From assembly GCA_023053545.1 (NCBI GenBank), contig JAKZAN010000007.1, forward strand, positions 248,001-312,000: 64,000 nt of DNA. The letters run 5' to 3'. Positions 54,509 through 64,000 of the stretch are shown one piece after another. A program made the position numbers and the translations under genes. This DNA is from Lepidurus packardi. Taxonomy: Eukaryota; Arthropoda; Branchiopoda; Notostraca; Triopsidae. The notes under the pieces are model-generated. The model was not told the DNA's origin and searched no databases. It saw nothing but the letters and a program-made list of their open reading frames with translations. How positions within the stretch are numbered: position 1 is the stretch's first letter; each line of letters starts with the position of its first letter.

Positions 54509-55307
54509 TTAGGTTTCGTTATAGTAATTTTCACAGCCCGGAACATTGGCAGGATTGTCACAAAATTGGGTAATGTTATTAAAGACTTTCCCTATTTGAC
54601 AGAGTCCCAAACGTGGATGCCCATTTCGCATACATTTGAAATATAACCGACAGTCGTCAGACTTGGCAACTCTCTCATGGTCTCGAAATCTCAATCCAGT
54701 AAGATTCATTACTGGGCAATGAAATTCGAGCAATTCTTCTGGCAAACAGTCTGATCGCAGGGCAATATCCGGGAACTGGCATCTTCCGCTTTTGGAGTCG
54801 AAGATGAGTCCAAAGGGACACGTGACCGAAGTGGCAAAATTGTTTTCACATTGGTAGTATTGATCGCAAAATTCCGCATGAGGAAAGCGCCCATTCTGGC
54901 GAAAACAGGGCTCTTCTCCTGCAGGTCGTTGGAGCACCGGACGAGACAGGCAATTAATTCGGAACGGAAAATCGCAAATCAAGTCCCGATCGCTGAACAC
55001 AAGGCCATCAGGACAAAGCATTTCTACCCACGTTCCATTTTCATTTCCATTACCACTGCAATGAAAGTAACGGTCGCATTGCTCGGGATGTGTGGCATTG
55101 AAAGAAACTCCGAGGGGACAGACCGGTAATGAGAGACTTGAAGACGCCCAAACTACATCACACAGAGGAAAAGGAAAGTTAATGCCAAGAACAAATCTTG
55201 AAACTTGACGTCGCAGGAAGACCAAATATAATTCGCCAACCAACAACACAGTTACCTCCGAGCTGCCAGGCAGCAAATAAAATTAGGGAACCGTGCCGAG
55301 ATGTCAT
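54509..55307 (-). CDS. CPAP3/obstructor-type cuticle protein, three chitin-binding domains, two exons
   Basis: Exon 1 (55307-55256) and exon 2 (55152-54509) join across a 103-nt intron (gtaact...gatgtag) to 231 residues. The signal peptide is MTSRHGSLILFAAWQLGVWA. Three Peritrophin-A (CBM14) domains follow, each with six cysteines: CPLGVSFNATHPEQCDRYFHC..., CFRQNGRFPHAEFCDQYYQC..., and CPVMNLTG...DDCRLYFKC...CDNPANVPGC. The F-x-D-x-x-x-x-C endings (LVFSDRDLICDFP, LIFDSKSGRCQFP) are typical. Secreted proteins of this family bind chitin and organise the cuticle or its epidermal assembly zone. The paralogue at 55869-56740 lies head to head, 561 bp away. Confidence 0.93.
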
Positions 55308-55868
55308 TTTGCACGCTAGCTTCCTGGTTTGCAGCCAAAAGGACAACTGTGTACACTCGCCAAGTGCCAACACTCGCTACTGTTCTTGGCCCTTTTTCCT
55401 GTGTGCAATCCAACTATTAAGATTAGATTGCCCGTAGGGGAGTGAGGGCAAGGGCGTAAAAAGAAGGGCACTGGAGACAAGAAAAAAAGACCTTTTCCCG
55501 CTTCACAACATTGCAATTTTTCGAGAAATCATTCGCCGTCAGCTGGGGTCAACTATACGCTCACTAATAAAGCCCCTTTCCGTAATTGAAATTTTGTTAA
55601 GCCTTGTTCAAGGTTCAATGCTAAGCTAGTTTGACTCATGTTTTCCAACCAAAACGAAAGTATTCCTCTGGTATGGGAATAGAGTCATAACTCATGACAT
55701 TCTAAGCAAAGTAAACCTAGAACCTTACGAAGATCAATGCTAATCTAACATGACCTTCAATCTCTTCGACTATAAATAGTACAAGTCCTGCTCAGATTCT
55801 TCGCACTTCCAACTCGAACTTTCTTCTGACACTTTGCATTTTTGGCAAAACGCAAGCTTACAACAAAC
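55308..55868. promoter_or_regulatory. Shared intergenic promoter region of the two CPAP3 genes
   Basis: 561 bp between divergent start codons. For the + gene a TATA box, tataaata, lies at 55771-55778, with an initiator-like ctcagatt about 20-25 bp further on. No equally clear TATA exists for the minus gene. A shared upstream region would allow co-expression during cuticle formation, which is inference. Confidence 0.65.
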
Positions 55869-56740
55869 ATGATGTTCTTTTGGTTAGCGCTTACAATTTT
55901 CGTATCTACAAGTAAGTTCAATTTAAGTATTTCCACTCGATACAATGCAAATGTGTGTGAAACTTGTATCTAAAACTATTTTTTTTCTTTTTTTGTGTTT
56001 CAGGTGAGGCAGCTTCTGTCAGAACTTCTTCTGTTGGCAAATGTGAGGCCAGCAAATTCGCCTTTTTCATTCCTGACGATCAACAATGCGACAGATATTT
56101 CCGCTGCGAAAACATGACGCTCAGCGAAGAACTTTGCGAGGACGGCTTAGTTTTTCATCCGCACGATCAGATGTGCGATTTTCCTCAACGAGTGGACTGT
56201 ACCGGCCGTCCTCAGTTGCAACCGCCTCAAGGATTTGGTAATTGCAGCCGCCTCAACGGAATGTTCCCACACCAACAATTCTGCGACCAATACTTCTACT
56301 GCCATGGTGGCGCCGCGGTGTTGGTTACTTGCCCGTTGGGTCTCGTCTACGATAGCAAGTCTGCCGTGTGTGAGTACCCTGATGTAGCCCTGCGTCCTGG
56401 ATGCATGCCTGAAGAAGTTCTGCATTTCACCTGTCCTCCTATCTCGAAAAACGAAAGTCTGCTCTTTGGCGATCACCTTCGTTTTCCTAATGTCAAAGAC
56501 TGCCGCTATTTTTTCAAGTGTCTCAGGAACGGCTACCCAAGACTTGGCGGTTGTGAAGAGGGAAAGGTCTACAACAAAGAAACGGGCTTCTGCGATCGCC
56601 CCAAGAACGTCAAAGGCTGTGAAAACTACTACAAGCTCAAAGAAGACGAAGAAGACTTGGTCGTAGCTTCTCCTGTTAACTCCCCTACTGCTACCTCTGT
56701 TAAGGTTTCAGGAGCTGGTACTGGTAGAAAGAGAACGTAA
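55869..56740 (+). CDS. CPAP3/obstructor-type cuticle protein, three chitin-binding domains, two exons
   Basis: Exon 1 (55869-55911) encodes most of the signal peptide, MMFFWLALTIFVST. A 92-nt intron ends at tttcag, and exon 2 (56004-56740) supplies the rest, giving 259 residues. Three Peritrophin-A domains: CEASKFAFFIPDDQQCDRYFRC..., CSRLNGMFPHQQFCDQYFYC..., CPPISKNESLLFG...KDCRYFFKC...CDRPKNVKGC. The pattern FPHxxFCDQYxxC and the end GCENYY are shared with the divergent neighbour, so the two arose by inverted duplication. The tail after NYYKLKEDEE is serine/threonine-rich and ends in a basic GRKRT. A second ATG at 55872 is an alternative start. Confidence 0.93.
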
Positions 56741-56937
56741 AGAAATGTTTATGAACGTTTAACTGCAACTGTGTTACCCCCTGTACTGAATCGATGGATT
56801 CCTAACTTTAGTCTATAGATACACGAGTATTTTTCTGACAAAAAACAATGTTGCCTTAGTTGTTGCTACAACGTTTATAAGATTCTCAGCTGTGTGTGGA
56901 GACCCCCACGTGTAAAGCCTCTATCGTCGGGCGAAGG

Positions 56938-56944
56938 TATATAA
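56938..56944 (+). promoter_or_regulatory. TATA box of the glycine-rich peptide gene
   Basis: tatataa, about 30 bp before the likely start of transcription near 56970. The 5' UTR is spliced (intron 57036-57100, gtaagt...cttgtag), placing the ATG one base after the acceptor. Confidence 0.75.
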
Positions 56945-57101
56945 GGGTTGCCACAAATCTGCCAAGTCTTCGTTTCAAAGTGGTGCCCACGTTTGTTGGT
57001 GATCTTTCTATCACTCTCTTCCGAGTTTTTAACAAGTAAGTTTACAATATAAAATTACAACTTCTGACAAAGAAAGTGATGCAATCAGTTATTCTTGTAG
57101 G

Positions 57102-57527
57102 ATGAATATACTATGGATTAGCACACCGTTCCTTGCCTTTGTCCTCGCTCTGCTGGAAAGCAGCGGTTTTGCTCAAGCTCATGGAGCAGGGGGTTATGGC
57201 GGTGGCAACTATGGAGGTGGTGGGTACGGAGGCTACGGCAACGCACCCAATACACAGTGTACACCCGAAATCCGCAATGCCATTGCATTGTTCCTCTCAA
57301 CACAAAACAACAATGCAGGCAACATCAGCCCGGCCATTGCACCACTACTTTCATTGTGTTTCCCCTTGTTTCCCTTGATTGCTAACAACAACAACAACAA
57401 CAATAACGGACTAGCTGCCATTGCTCCGTTCTTAATGACGGGAGGCTTAGGATTTGGTGGCGCTCCGGCCCTCGCAGGACTTGGTGCGGGTTATGGCGGC
57501 GCGGGTTACGGCGGCGGAGGTTACTAA
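57102..57527 (+). CDS. Secreted glycine-rich cuticle-like peptide, 141 aa
   Basis: ATG at 57102 directly follows a 5' UTR intron. The signal peptide MNILWISTPFLAFVLALLESS ends near AQA. The mature part opens with GGYGGGNYGGGGYGGYG repeats. A conserved-looking core follows (CTPEIRNAIALFLSTQNN...ISPAIAPLLSLC), then an asparagine run from (AAC)n repeats near 57384-57410, and a second GYGG tail. Glycine/tyrosine-rich repeats around a hydrophobic core are common in arthropod cuticle and secreted structural proteins; I do not assign a named family. It lies 360 bp after the CPAP3 gene on the same strand, suggesting a cuticle-related cluster. Confidence 0.85.
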   Translation: MNILWISTPFLAFVLALLESSGFAQAHGAGGYGGGNYGGGGYGGYGNAPNTQCTPEIRNAIALFLSTQNNNAGNISPAIAPLLSLCFPLFPLIANNNNNNNNGLAAIAPFLMTGGLGFGGAPALAGLGAGYGGAGYGGGGY

Positions 57528-60500
57528 GTTGATTTTGTATCATATCAATGACGTTACGACGTTCTATGTTTTTACTGTGACTAGTCCTCTGTTTGCATAT
57601 TTTATACCAGTTCAGCTATGTCAAGTGAGAAGTAAAATATACATGTTTAACCAGAAAAGTCTGGCGTTCTTTAAAAAAAAACCTTTCAGGTTGCTTGTAT
57701 GTGTACTTTTTTTAATTACAGAATTCAACAACAGACTTTGTCGGAGTCTTTGTTGCGATGCAATGTTCTTTTGGCGACTGTGACCAATTCTTTTACTCAG
57801 CCTAAGCCAAGTCTCGTGACGAATCGCCAAGCAATTGCGGGGTCTACCAAGAAGCAGAAAAAGACGAAGCACGTCAATACATATTAGGCGGAGAGGGCGC
57901 TTACTGACCATTAAAGTGCTGATCTACATCTCCAACTTGCCGCCAGACATGGTCGTTAAAAGAAGAACCCATCAGCCTGTGTCCCCTAGCAAGTTTCTTG
58001 TCAGGTGGAATGCTTTTTCACAGTTGAGCGCAGGTTGCAGTATTGCAATCTCGCTTCCGCTAACGCGGTCTGAACACACGGATGGTATCGTGATGCCCGT
58101 ATGGGGGTCGGAGAGGAATTAGCCCTTGCGGTCATTCCATTTTCGGGATTTCGTTAATGACCACCGAAGCAAGGCAACTCTTGGCCGTCCATTCCATGTC
58201 AGTACCATGACATGTCTGGCGAGAACTCAGATGATAATCCGGCAAAACAAAAAACTTGTAATGTTCTCCACGGCTGTGAGGTCTTATTTACATCTAATCT
58301 CAAATAAAAAACAGCTGGCACCAGGACCTTAATGAACTCTTCATACTGACAAGGTTGAAGGACATGAGCTTCCAATGAATATTTCGCAATGCCCGACAAC
58401 TCGAAACGGCTTTGCTTATAGGCAGATACTGGAAACACAGAAGCTCTACGAGTCAATTGGGCTTAAGCCGGGTATCTGACTCAAAAAAACAAAAAAAAAA
58501 AAATAGAGACAAAGAAAGACACATCCAATAAGGTCTAACAGTAGTAGCCAGTTTTAGAAATAAGAGAAAAGATTGGACAGGTCTTTTAGTCTCGTGGGAA
58601 GTCTAGACTGTTTTTTTTCCAACGATGCAGGGAAACATTTTTTGGGCCGAACGTGCCAACGTGACTTTCATGAGATGAGACAAGAGAGCAGAGAATATTT
58701 CCCACAAAGTTCAGCAGCTAATAATGTTTATAAGAAACGGACCCCTCTCATCACGACAATCTTACAATATATGAGTCCCCTCTGGAAAACGTCGAATTAC
58801 TTAGCACGGAGAACGCAATCGCCATGTCAATCACAGTCTTTCTAAACTTTTTTCTTTATTTCCTACCAAATGTATTGTCATTTCAGTTATCGTTTATTTT
58901 TAGCGACTCTCAAGTCCTCTGCTAAACTATTCTTCGCTAAGGTGTATCTCATGCTGGTTTTTAGCCAAATATAGACCCGCAACAAACTACCATTTCGTAG
59001 TTTTAGTAGTGCTACAGGAGATGTTGTTCACAAGTTATTTTATTAATATTTCTTTTATTAGACATATCAATGCTCGCCACTTTCAAGTTGGGCTACGAAG
59101 GTTTTAGAAAAAAGTGCCGAGGGACCAAATACGAGTGGCGCATTCCTTGAAAGCCAGTTTACTTAAAAGTGTGTTCCAAGAATCTCAACATGTTTACTAC
59201 TACAGAAGCCCACCGAATACCGGCCTGTACAGGCTATAGGCTAGGTTGGATGCGTAGTAGTCTCTAACGTGCATCCTGGGACCCATTCATTGGAATCAGC
59301 AGAAACGCACAAGGCGAGAATGTAATTGTAGATGCAGACTGGAATACGGAGGTCATTGTGGAGGCCAAAATTTAGTAGACAGAAATAGTAAATCTGACAT
59401 CCGACTCAAATGTATCAAATTAATTACCCACAAGTTCAACAACTTGTGGGCAACATACCAGATATCCAATTTTTGACTAGGCACATCCTAGATCTTTTTC
59501 GCTGTTCTCAAACTTAAAGTTCAAGAACTCGAACTGGAGAACTGGACTTCGAACGTCAAGAGCGCGAGGAAAACTTCGTAACGTAAAAAAAGGGGAAAAA
59601 CGACCAAAGGATACACGTGGAGAACATTATTTTTTTCTGCCCTGGCATTATGTGAGCTCTTGCCAGACAGAAATGCGTCCTACACGGACAAATTTGGTTG
59701 CATGGAATGTCTTAATTAGTCGATTTTTGTACGTTGACCGCCCAGCCTGCAACACGGGCTAAGTTCTAATAATCTTTCAACGTCACCGGAATATCCCCCC
59801 CCCCCAGAACTTTGCATTTGGGTCTATAACTTACATGGTTACCAAGTGTAGCCTTTAGCGAGCTTTAGACCACTTATGTGTCTCTCCCTCACAAGACGAA
59901 ACGTTTTTACACGACGGGTCAAAAGCAGGTACCCAAATACTAAGAATTGGATTTCTCCATGTTCTTTTTAAAATCACGCAACGCTGACCAGGTTCAACGC
60001 ATCGACCTATACAAGAACGTAATGACTCCACGCTGGTTACGCTACAAACTCCATCGTAGCAGGGAAAATTCCGTAACCTGAGTTGAAAGGTGGACGTCGT
60101 GGTCGCTTCGCAGTTTTTCATTTGGGGTATGAGGTTCTGTTGTTCGTCCAGCAGCATAAATCTCTGAGGGTAGCGGTGACATGAAAAGGTAGTTTTATGA
60201 GCTCTTTCAGGCTCTTTTTACAACCTGTTCTACAATCCTTGAACTGCATACGTTCATACACAAGTGAGACTTTGTGGATCTTCTCGGAAACAGCCATTAG
60301 ACTTCGGGATAAAAAGAGCAAGCGATATAGTAGAAAAGAAAAATGGCCCGGATGCAAGAGCACCTGTCCTATTGTGCAACAACATTCCCAATACTTTCCC
60401 TGGCTCGCAGTACCTCTTTCACGTACACACCGATAAATGGTTTCAAATTATGTCAATTGTTTTATGATGCAGTTTGGTGCCCAAAAAAAATAAGAAAGGG

Positions 60501-62890
60501 AGGGAAAACGCTTATACTACCGATTAAGCGTAAATCGCTTCTGTAATACTGCAATAAGTAAAACTAAAGCACCGCCTATTACAAACGAACTATTACATAA
60601 CATCCAGGCCACGCAGGCTGACTTGTAATTAAGTAGTTCCAGGAAAAGGTTCGGAAACTTTCAAGGGGAGGTTAAAAAAACATGCTAGGGAGTGGCCGGC
60701 AGCTGGCCTTTTGCCTTTCCCGGCCAAAATTTCCCCATTTTGCAAACGAACGCAATCTTTAATGAGGATCCCAGTCTGGAAGCAAAAAAAAGAAGAAAAA
60801 TGCCGCTTAGCTTGAATAGTGTTTTCTAAAGCCAAGTCCCAAAGCCCGCCTGGCGAAAGTTCCATTTCGAACTCGAAAGATGAATACAAAAAGGAAAAAT
60901 CGCACGGTTGGGCCTCGCCTCGCGGTCGATCCTCTTTCCAAGAACTGCGTGCCGTGTGGTGCCGGAAAGCGATTCGACACCGTGAAAGGAATCTGAGTCA
61001 TAAGTCAGAATAACTATATAAATACAGTCTCATAGCCAGACTCCCGCCGAAATTTGCTGTCTGCTCACGCCCCTCTGTCTACACCTTATTTTTTTAAGAC
61101 GAAAAACGTACTACGTAATCACCTTCAATTCAACAACTTTGGACAACCTGCTAGTTTAGTTGTGAATGTTTCAAAAACCGGACACCCTTAATCAAACGAG
61201 CTCCGAAATCAAGACATGAATACTTATGCAATGGTCAAGCACATTCAAACTAATAAAAATAACTTTGTCTTAAAATGACAGCTCATAACTCATTCTATAT
61301 GAACAATAAAAAACACAAACACATGCAACACGAACCTCAACCTCGTCTATTTTTCCCAACAATAGAAACAATAGTCCATACCTTTTTCAAATGTGAAAAA
61401 TTTTAGTTACGAGCTCTACCTTCGTCAGACAAACTAGCACGACGCAAATAAATACAAGTCAGCAAACTGTGTACACTGGGAAAAGGGTGTAAATTTGCAC
61501 TAAGCATACGCAAGTGTGTTTCCCGTACAATTTTCTAGTTGTAACGCCATGGGCTACATTGTATTTGTAGTAATATTTTAAATGACAGCAATGCATTACT
61601 TTCGAATCCTACTCTTATATTGTCATATAACAATTATTTCATGTTTCTGCCATTTCATTATTGGCAGAAAAGGTACCCAGGTACCAGAAACTCCTTGCAG
61701 TGTGCGTAGAACAAACGTAACAGGACTACCGAAACGTTCATTGCAGAAAATGCATGTTGCATTTGTTGGATAGTCAGCCTAAATTTAGACAGTCTTAACG
61801 TTGACTAGCTTAGAAGCTTGGGATTCCCCCAAACGCCAATCAGGTGTTGTCACTTAGTTTCGTCCGGTATTAAATTCTCGTACGACTTAACGTCCTTTAA
61901 GATGCAGACATTTTCCACATAACAATAAGTGAATATAAATGTACGTGTGTTGATACTAATCCTGTACAACCCACAAGCGGCTTGAGCTTAAACTAGCAAT
62001 ATTTCATGCCAGTTAAAATAAACTGGTATCGCCGCGTGCAACTTGAGACGGAGAAAACTGTCATGGGAGTAAATCCTCCGTTTTTTCCCCCGTGTTTGTA
62101 CCCAAAGCATTCTTCGCAACCTTGACTCCTCCGCGGAAAAACAGGTATTTTCCTCCACAATTTTGAAAACAACATATATACTCCAGGGCAGGCGGAAATA
62201 TGTCAAGTAGAAGGCATTTCAAGTTTTAAAGAATGACCCGTTGCCCTTGTGTTATACCGCGTCCGTGGTTGTGGCTGCACTCCCGCTATGGGCAAAAGAG
62301 AGGCATAAAACGTCGAACGAAAGGAATTCTCCGATCTCAGAAAGTCCCACCCGGAAAGAAAGCCTGGCTGGTACAGTGAAATATCTGCTAACGGCATTCA
62401 GAACAACATAACGAACGAAAGTAAAAACAGCCAATCTTGGGTATTTTCTTCTCTTTTCTTAAATCTGATTTTTAAATGACACTAGAACGAATGAAATACG
62501 ACGAAAACATTCAGAAGCGAGGAGGAAGACATTTACTCTTCAGAGGCGTAATCTAATTCGCCCCCTCTTAATCAGTAAGTTATAAACTAGTGGGTTTTTG
62601 AACAAGATTACATAAGTGCCGTAACAGGCCTCGACTGAGAGCAAGCTACCTATCTTTTAGGGTCCTTCCAATGGCGAATCATGGGATGCTGGAGAAAAAA
62701 AAGTTCCGGGATGTGCGGATGGTTTGCAGGTTTATAGACTTGCGTTCCGGATACCCCAGAAAAACGAAGGGGAGTTAAAAAATAAAAAATACAGGGAAAT
62801 TTATCCTGCTAGGGGCTGGTTCTGGCAGTCGTAAAAACATCGGTGCTGTGTGCCAAAGAATATTAATAAGGAATTTATATCCTTTGCGTC

Positions 62891-62898
<8 letters not shown>
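57528..62898. other. Long non-coding interval
   Basis: I find no supported gene or transposon-coding sequence. Open frames here (57835, 58573, 60197, 60819, 61582 and others) are short, with no domain content or splice support. Small features only: a perfect cccacaagtt/aacttgtggg palindrome near 59429-59452 and a C run near 59797. Confidence 0.5.
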
Positions 62899-63125
<227 letters not shown>

Positions 63126-63498
63126 TTCGCTTTAATTCCGTACACAGAATGGAATATATCGAACTGTCTGCAATTACCTCGCGCCCGCGCAATAAACTAA
63201 GAGCCACACAACAATAAAGCACCGTAAATAGAAATCTACAAAGCAGTTAAGGAGCTCAGATTGTGCAGATTGACAATAGCTAGCCAAGCAATCTACCATA
63301 ATTCGGAGAGATAATACTACAAGCCCGAGAGTTAAGACGCAATCACTGCTTGCTGGTTTCGTTTTAATCATCCTATGTGTAAATCTCGTTGGCAGTCTCG
63401 CAGAACGAGCTCATTGATGGGAAGTTGAGTGGAAGCTCATTCTCATATTCGAACGAGTCATTTTACGCGCCCAACGAGACAGAGTTTACTTATACCGT

Positions 63499-63604
63499 GT
63501 TCCAATGGCTGCACTGGTGCAATGTTTTTGGCACTCAGTGTGTCAACATGTATATCTTTACACACTGAGTGGAAAAAATATTACACCAGTGCAGTCCGTG
63601 GAAC
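63499..63604. repeat. Hairpin-forming inverted repeat, about 106 bp
   Basis: The left arm gttccaatggctgcactggt...cactcagtgtgt pairs with the reverse complement of the right arm (acacactgagtgg...accagtgcagtccgtggaac) over about 48 bp with a few mismatches and a short AT loop. It could be a tiny MITE or a precursor-like hairpin. Confidence 0.75.
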
Positions 63605-64000
63605 TCGCTATTACACCACTATGGTCATGAACGATTTCTTTCAGCACTCCTTTAACGCTAAACTAGCTGTATGATTGCTCGCGTTACCAGCCTTTTTTTT
63701 ATTTACAAAGGCGGTTTCTTTGGCGTTTATGGTACACTGCAAAAACCGCAAATGAGTGACGGACAGAGCTTCGGTCAGCCCTAGTTATCCCTTGCGTGTA
63801 GCCAACGCAATTACTAACGTACTCGGGTGGATATTTACCTTTTTTCACTGGCCAGTTAAAGAAATGTAACGGACGCCGCGTGATAAATCTGGGCTTGTCG
63901 TGTCGAAAAGTACGAAATGGCTCGCCTTTCGGGGTCTATCCAAGATGAGAAGCAGACACGTACGCAACAGAGAACTGACAATTTGAAATGCTCATGAATG
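63605..64000. other. Non-coding end of window
   Basis: Nothing recognisable in this stretch. Confidence 0.4.

Noticed and set aside
57835..58122. 95-codon ORF downstream of the glycine-rich gene
   Set aside because: No domain, no promoter or splice context, and overlapping open frames on the other strand.

Overview
The window comes from an animal nuclear genome, most likely an arthropod. The support is two CPAP3 (obstructor-type) cuticle proteins with three chitin-binding Peritrophin-A domains each, a glycine-rich secreted cuticle-like peptide, a recognisable INO80C gene, very short spliceosomal introns (about 49-99 nt), and an invertebrate-type transposon load. A branchiopod crustacean such as Daphnia would fit, but the sequence alone does not prove it.

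Layout. 1-17.7 kb is a stack of nested mobile elements. A Ty3/Gypsy element (1-~3126) sits in a PIF/Harbinger element (to 5528), which sits in a hAT element (to ~5967), which sits in a fragment of a SAMD3-like transposon gene. Next come a young Mag-like LTR element (6761-10409) with identical LTRs but no RNase H region, and a decayed CACTG-ended DNA transposon (copy 1, to 17678) split by a pogo element (10960-13543). From 17,681 to 27,313 a second Gypsy integrase is split by an 8.5-kb CACTG-ended DNA transposon (copy 2, 17962-26475) that itself carries a LINE. From 27.4 to 49.9 kb lie an intron-containing Tc1 element sharing its TA with a MITE, a decayed rhabdovirus-like nucleoprotein insertion, a BEL/Pao fragment, tandem repeats, tRNA-derived SINE-like units, a MULE with a PHD finger, a small three-exon gene, a palindromic CACTG composite, a second Harbinger and a CGGBP1/hAT-like fragment. 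From 51.9 to 57.5 kb is a compact host gene cluster: INO80C, a multi-pass membrane protein, two head-to-head CPAP3 genes and a glycine-rich secreted peptide. From 57.5 kb to the end I see only non-coding DNA, a long CT microsatellite and a MITE-like hairpin.

Headline. Copies 1 and 2 are members of one two-gene DNA transposon family. TIRs begin CACTGT(A/T)AAAA and, where both flanks are clean, the target duplication is TA. Gene 1 is a C2H2 zinc-finger protein with a TNP2/CMC-like transposase body. Gene 2 is a four-exon protein with an N-terminal SAM domain resembling animal SAMD3-like proteins. In copy 2 gene 2 is intact (529 aa, three introns, every junction in frame). Removing each nested insertion with one copy of its duplication restores the interrupted reading frame, which fixes the boundaries to the base.
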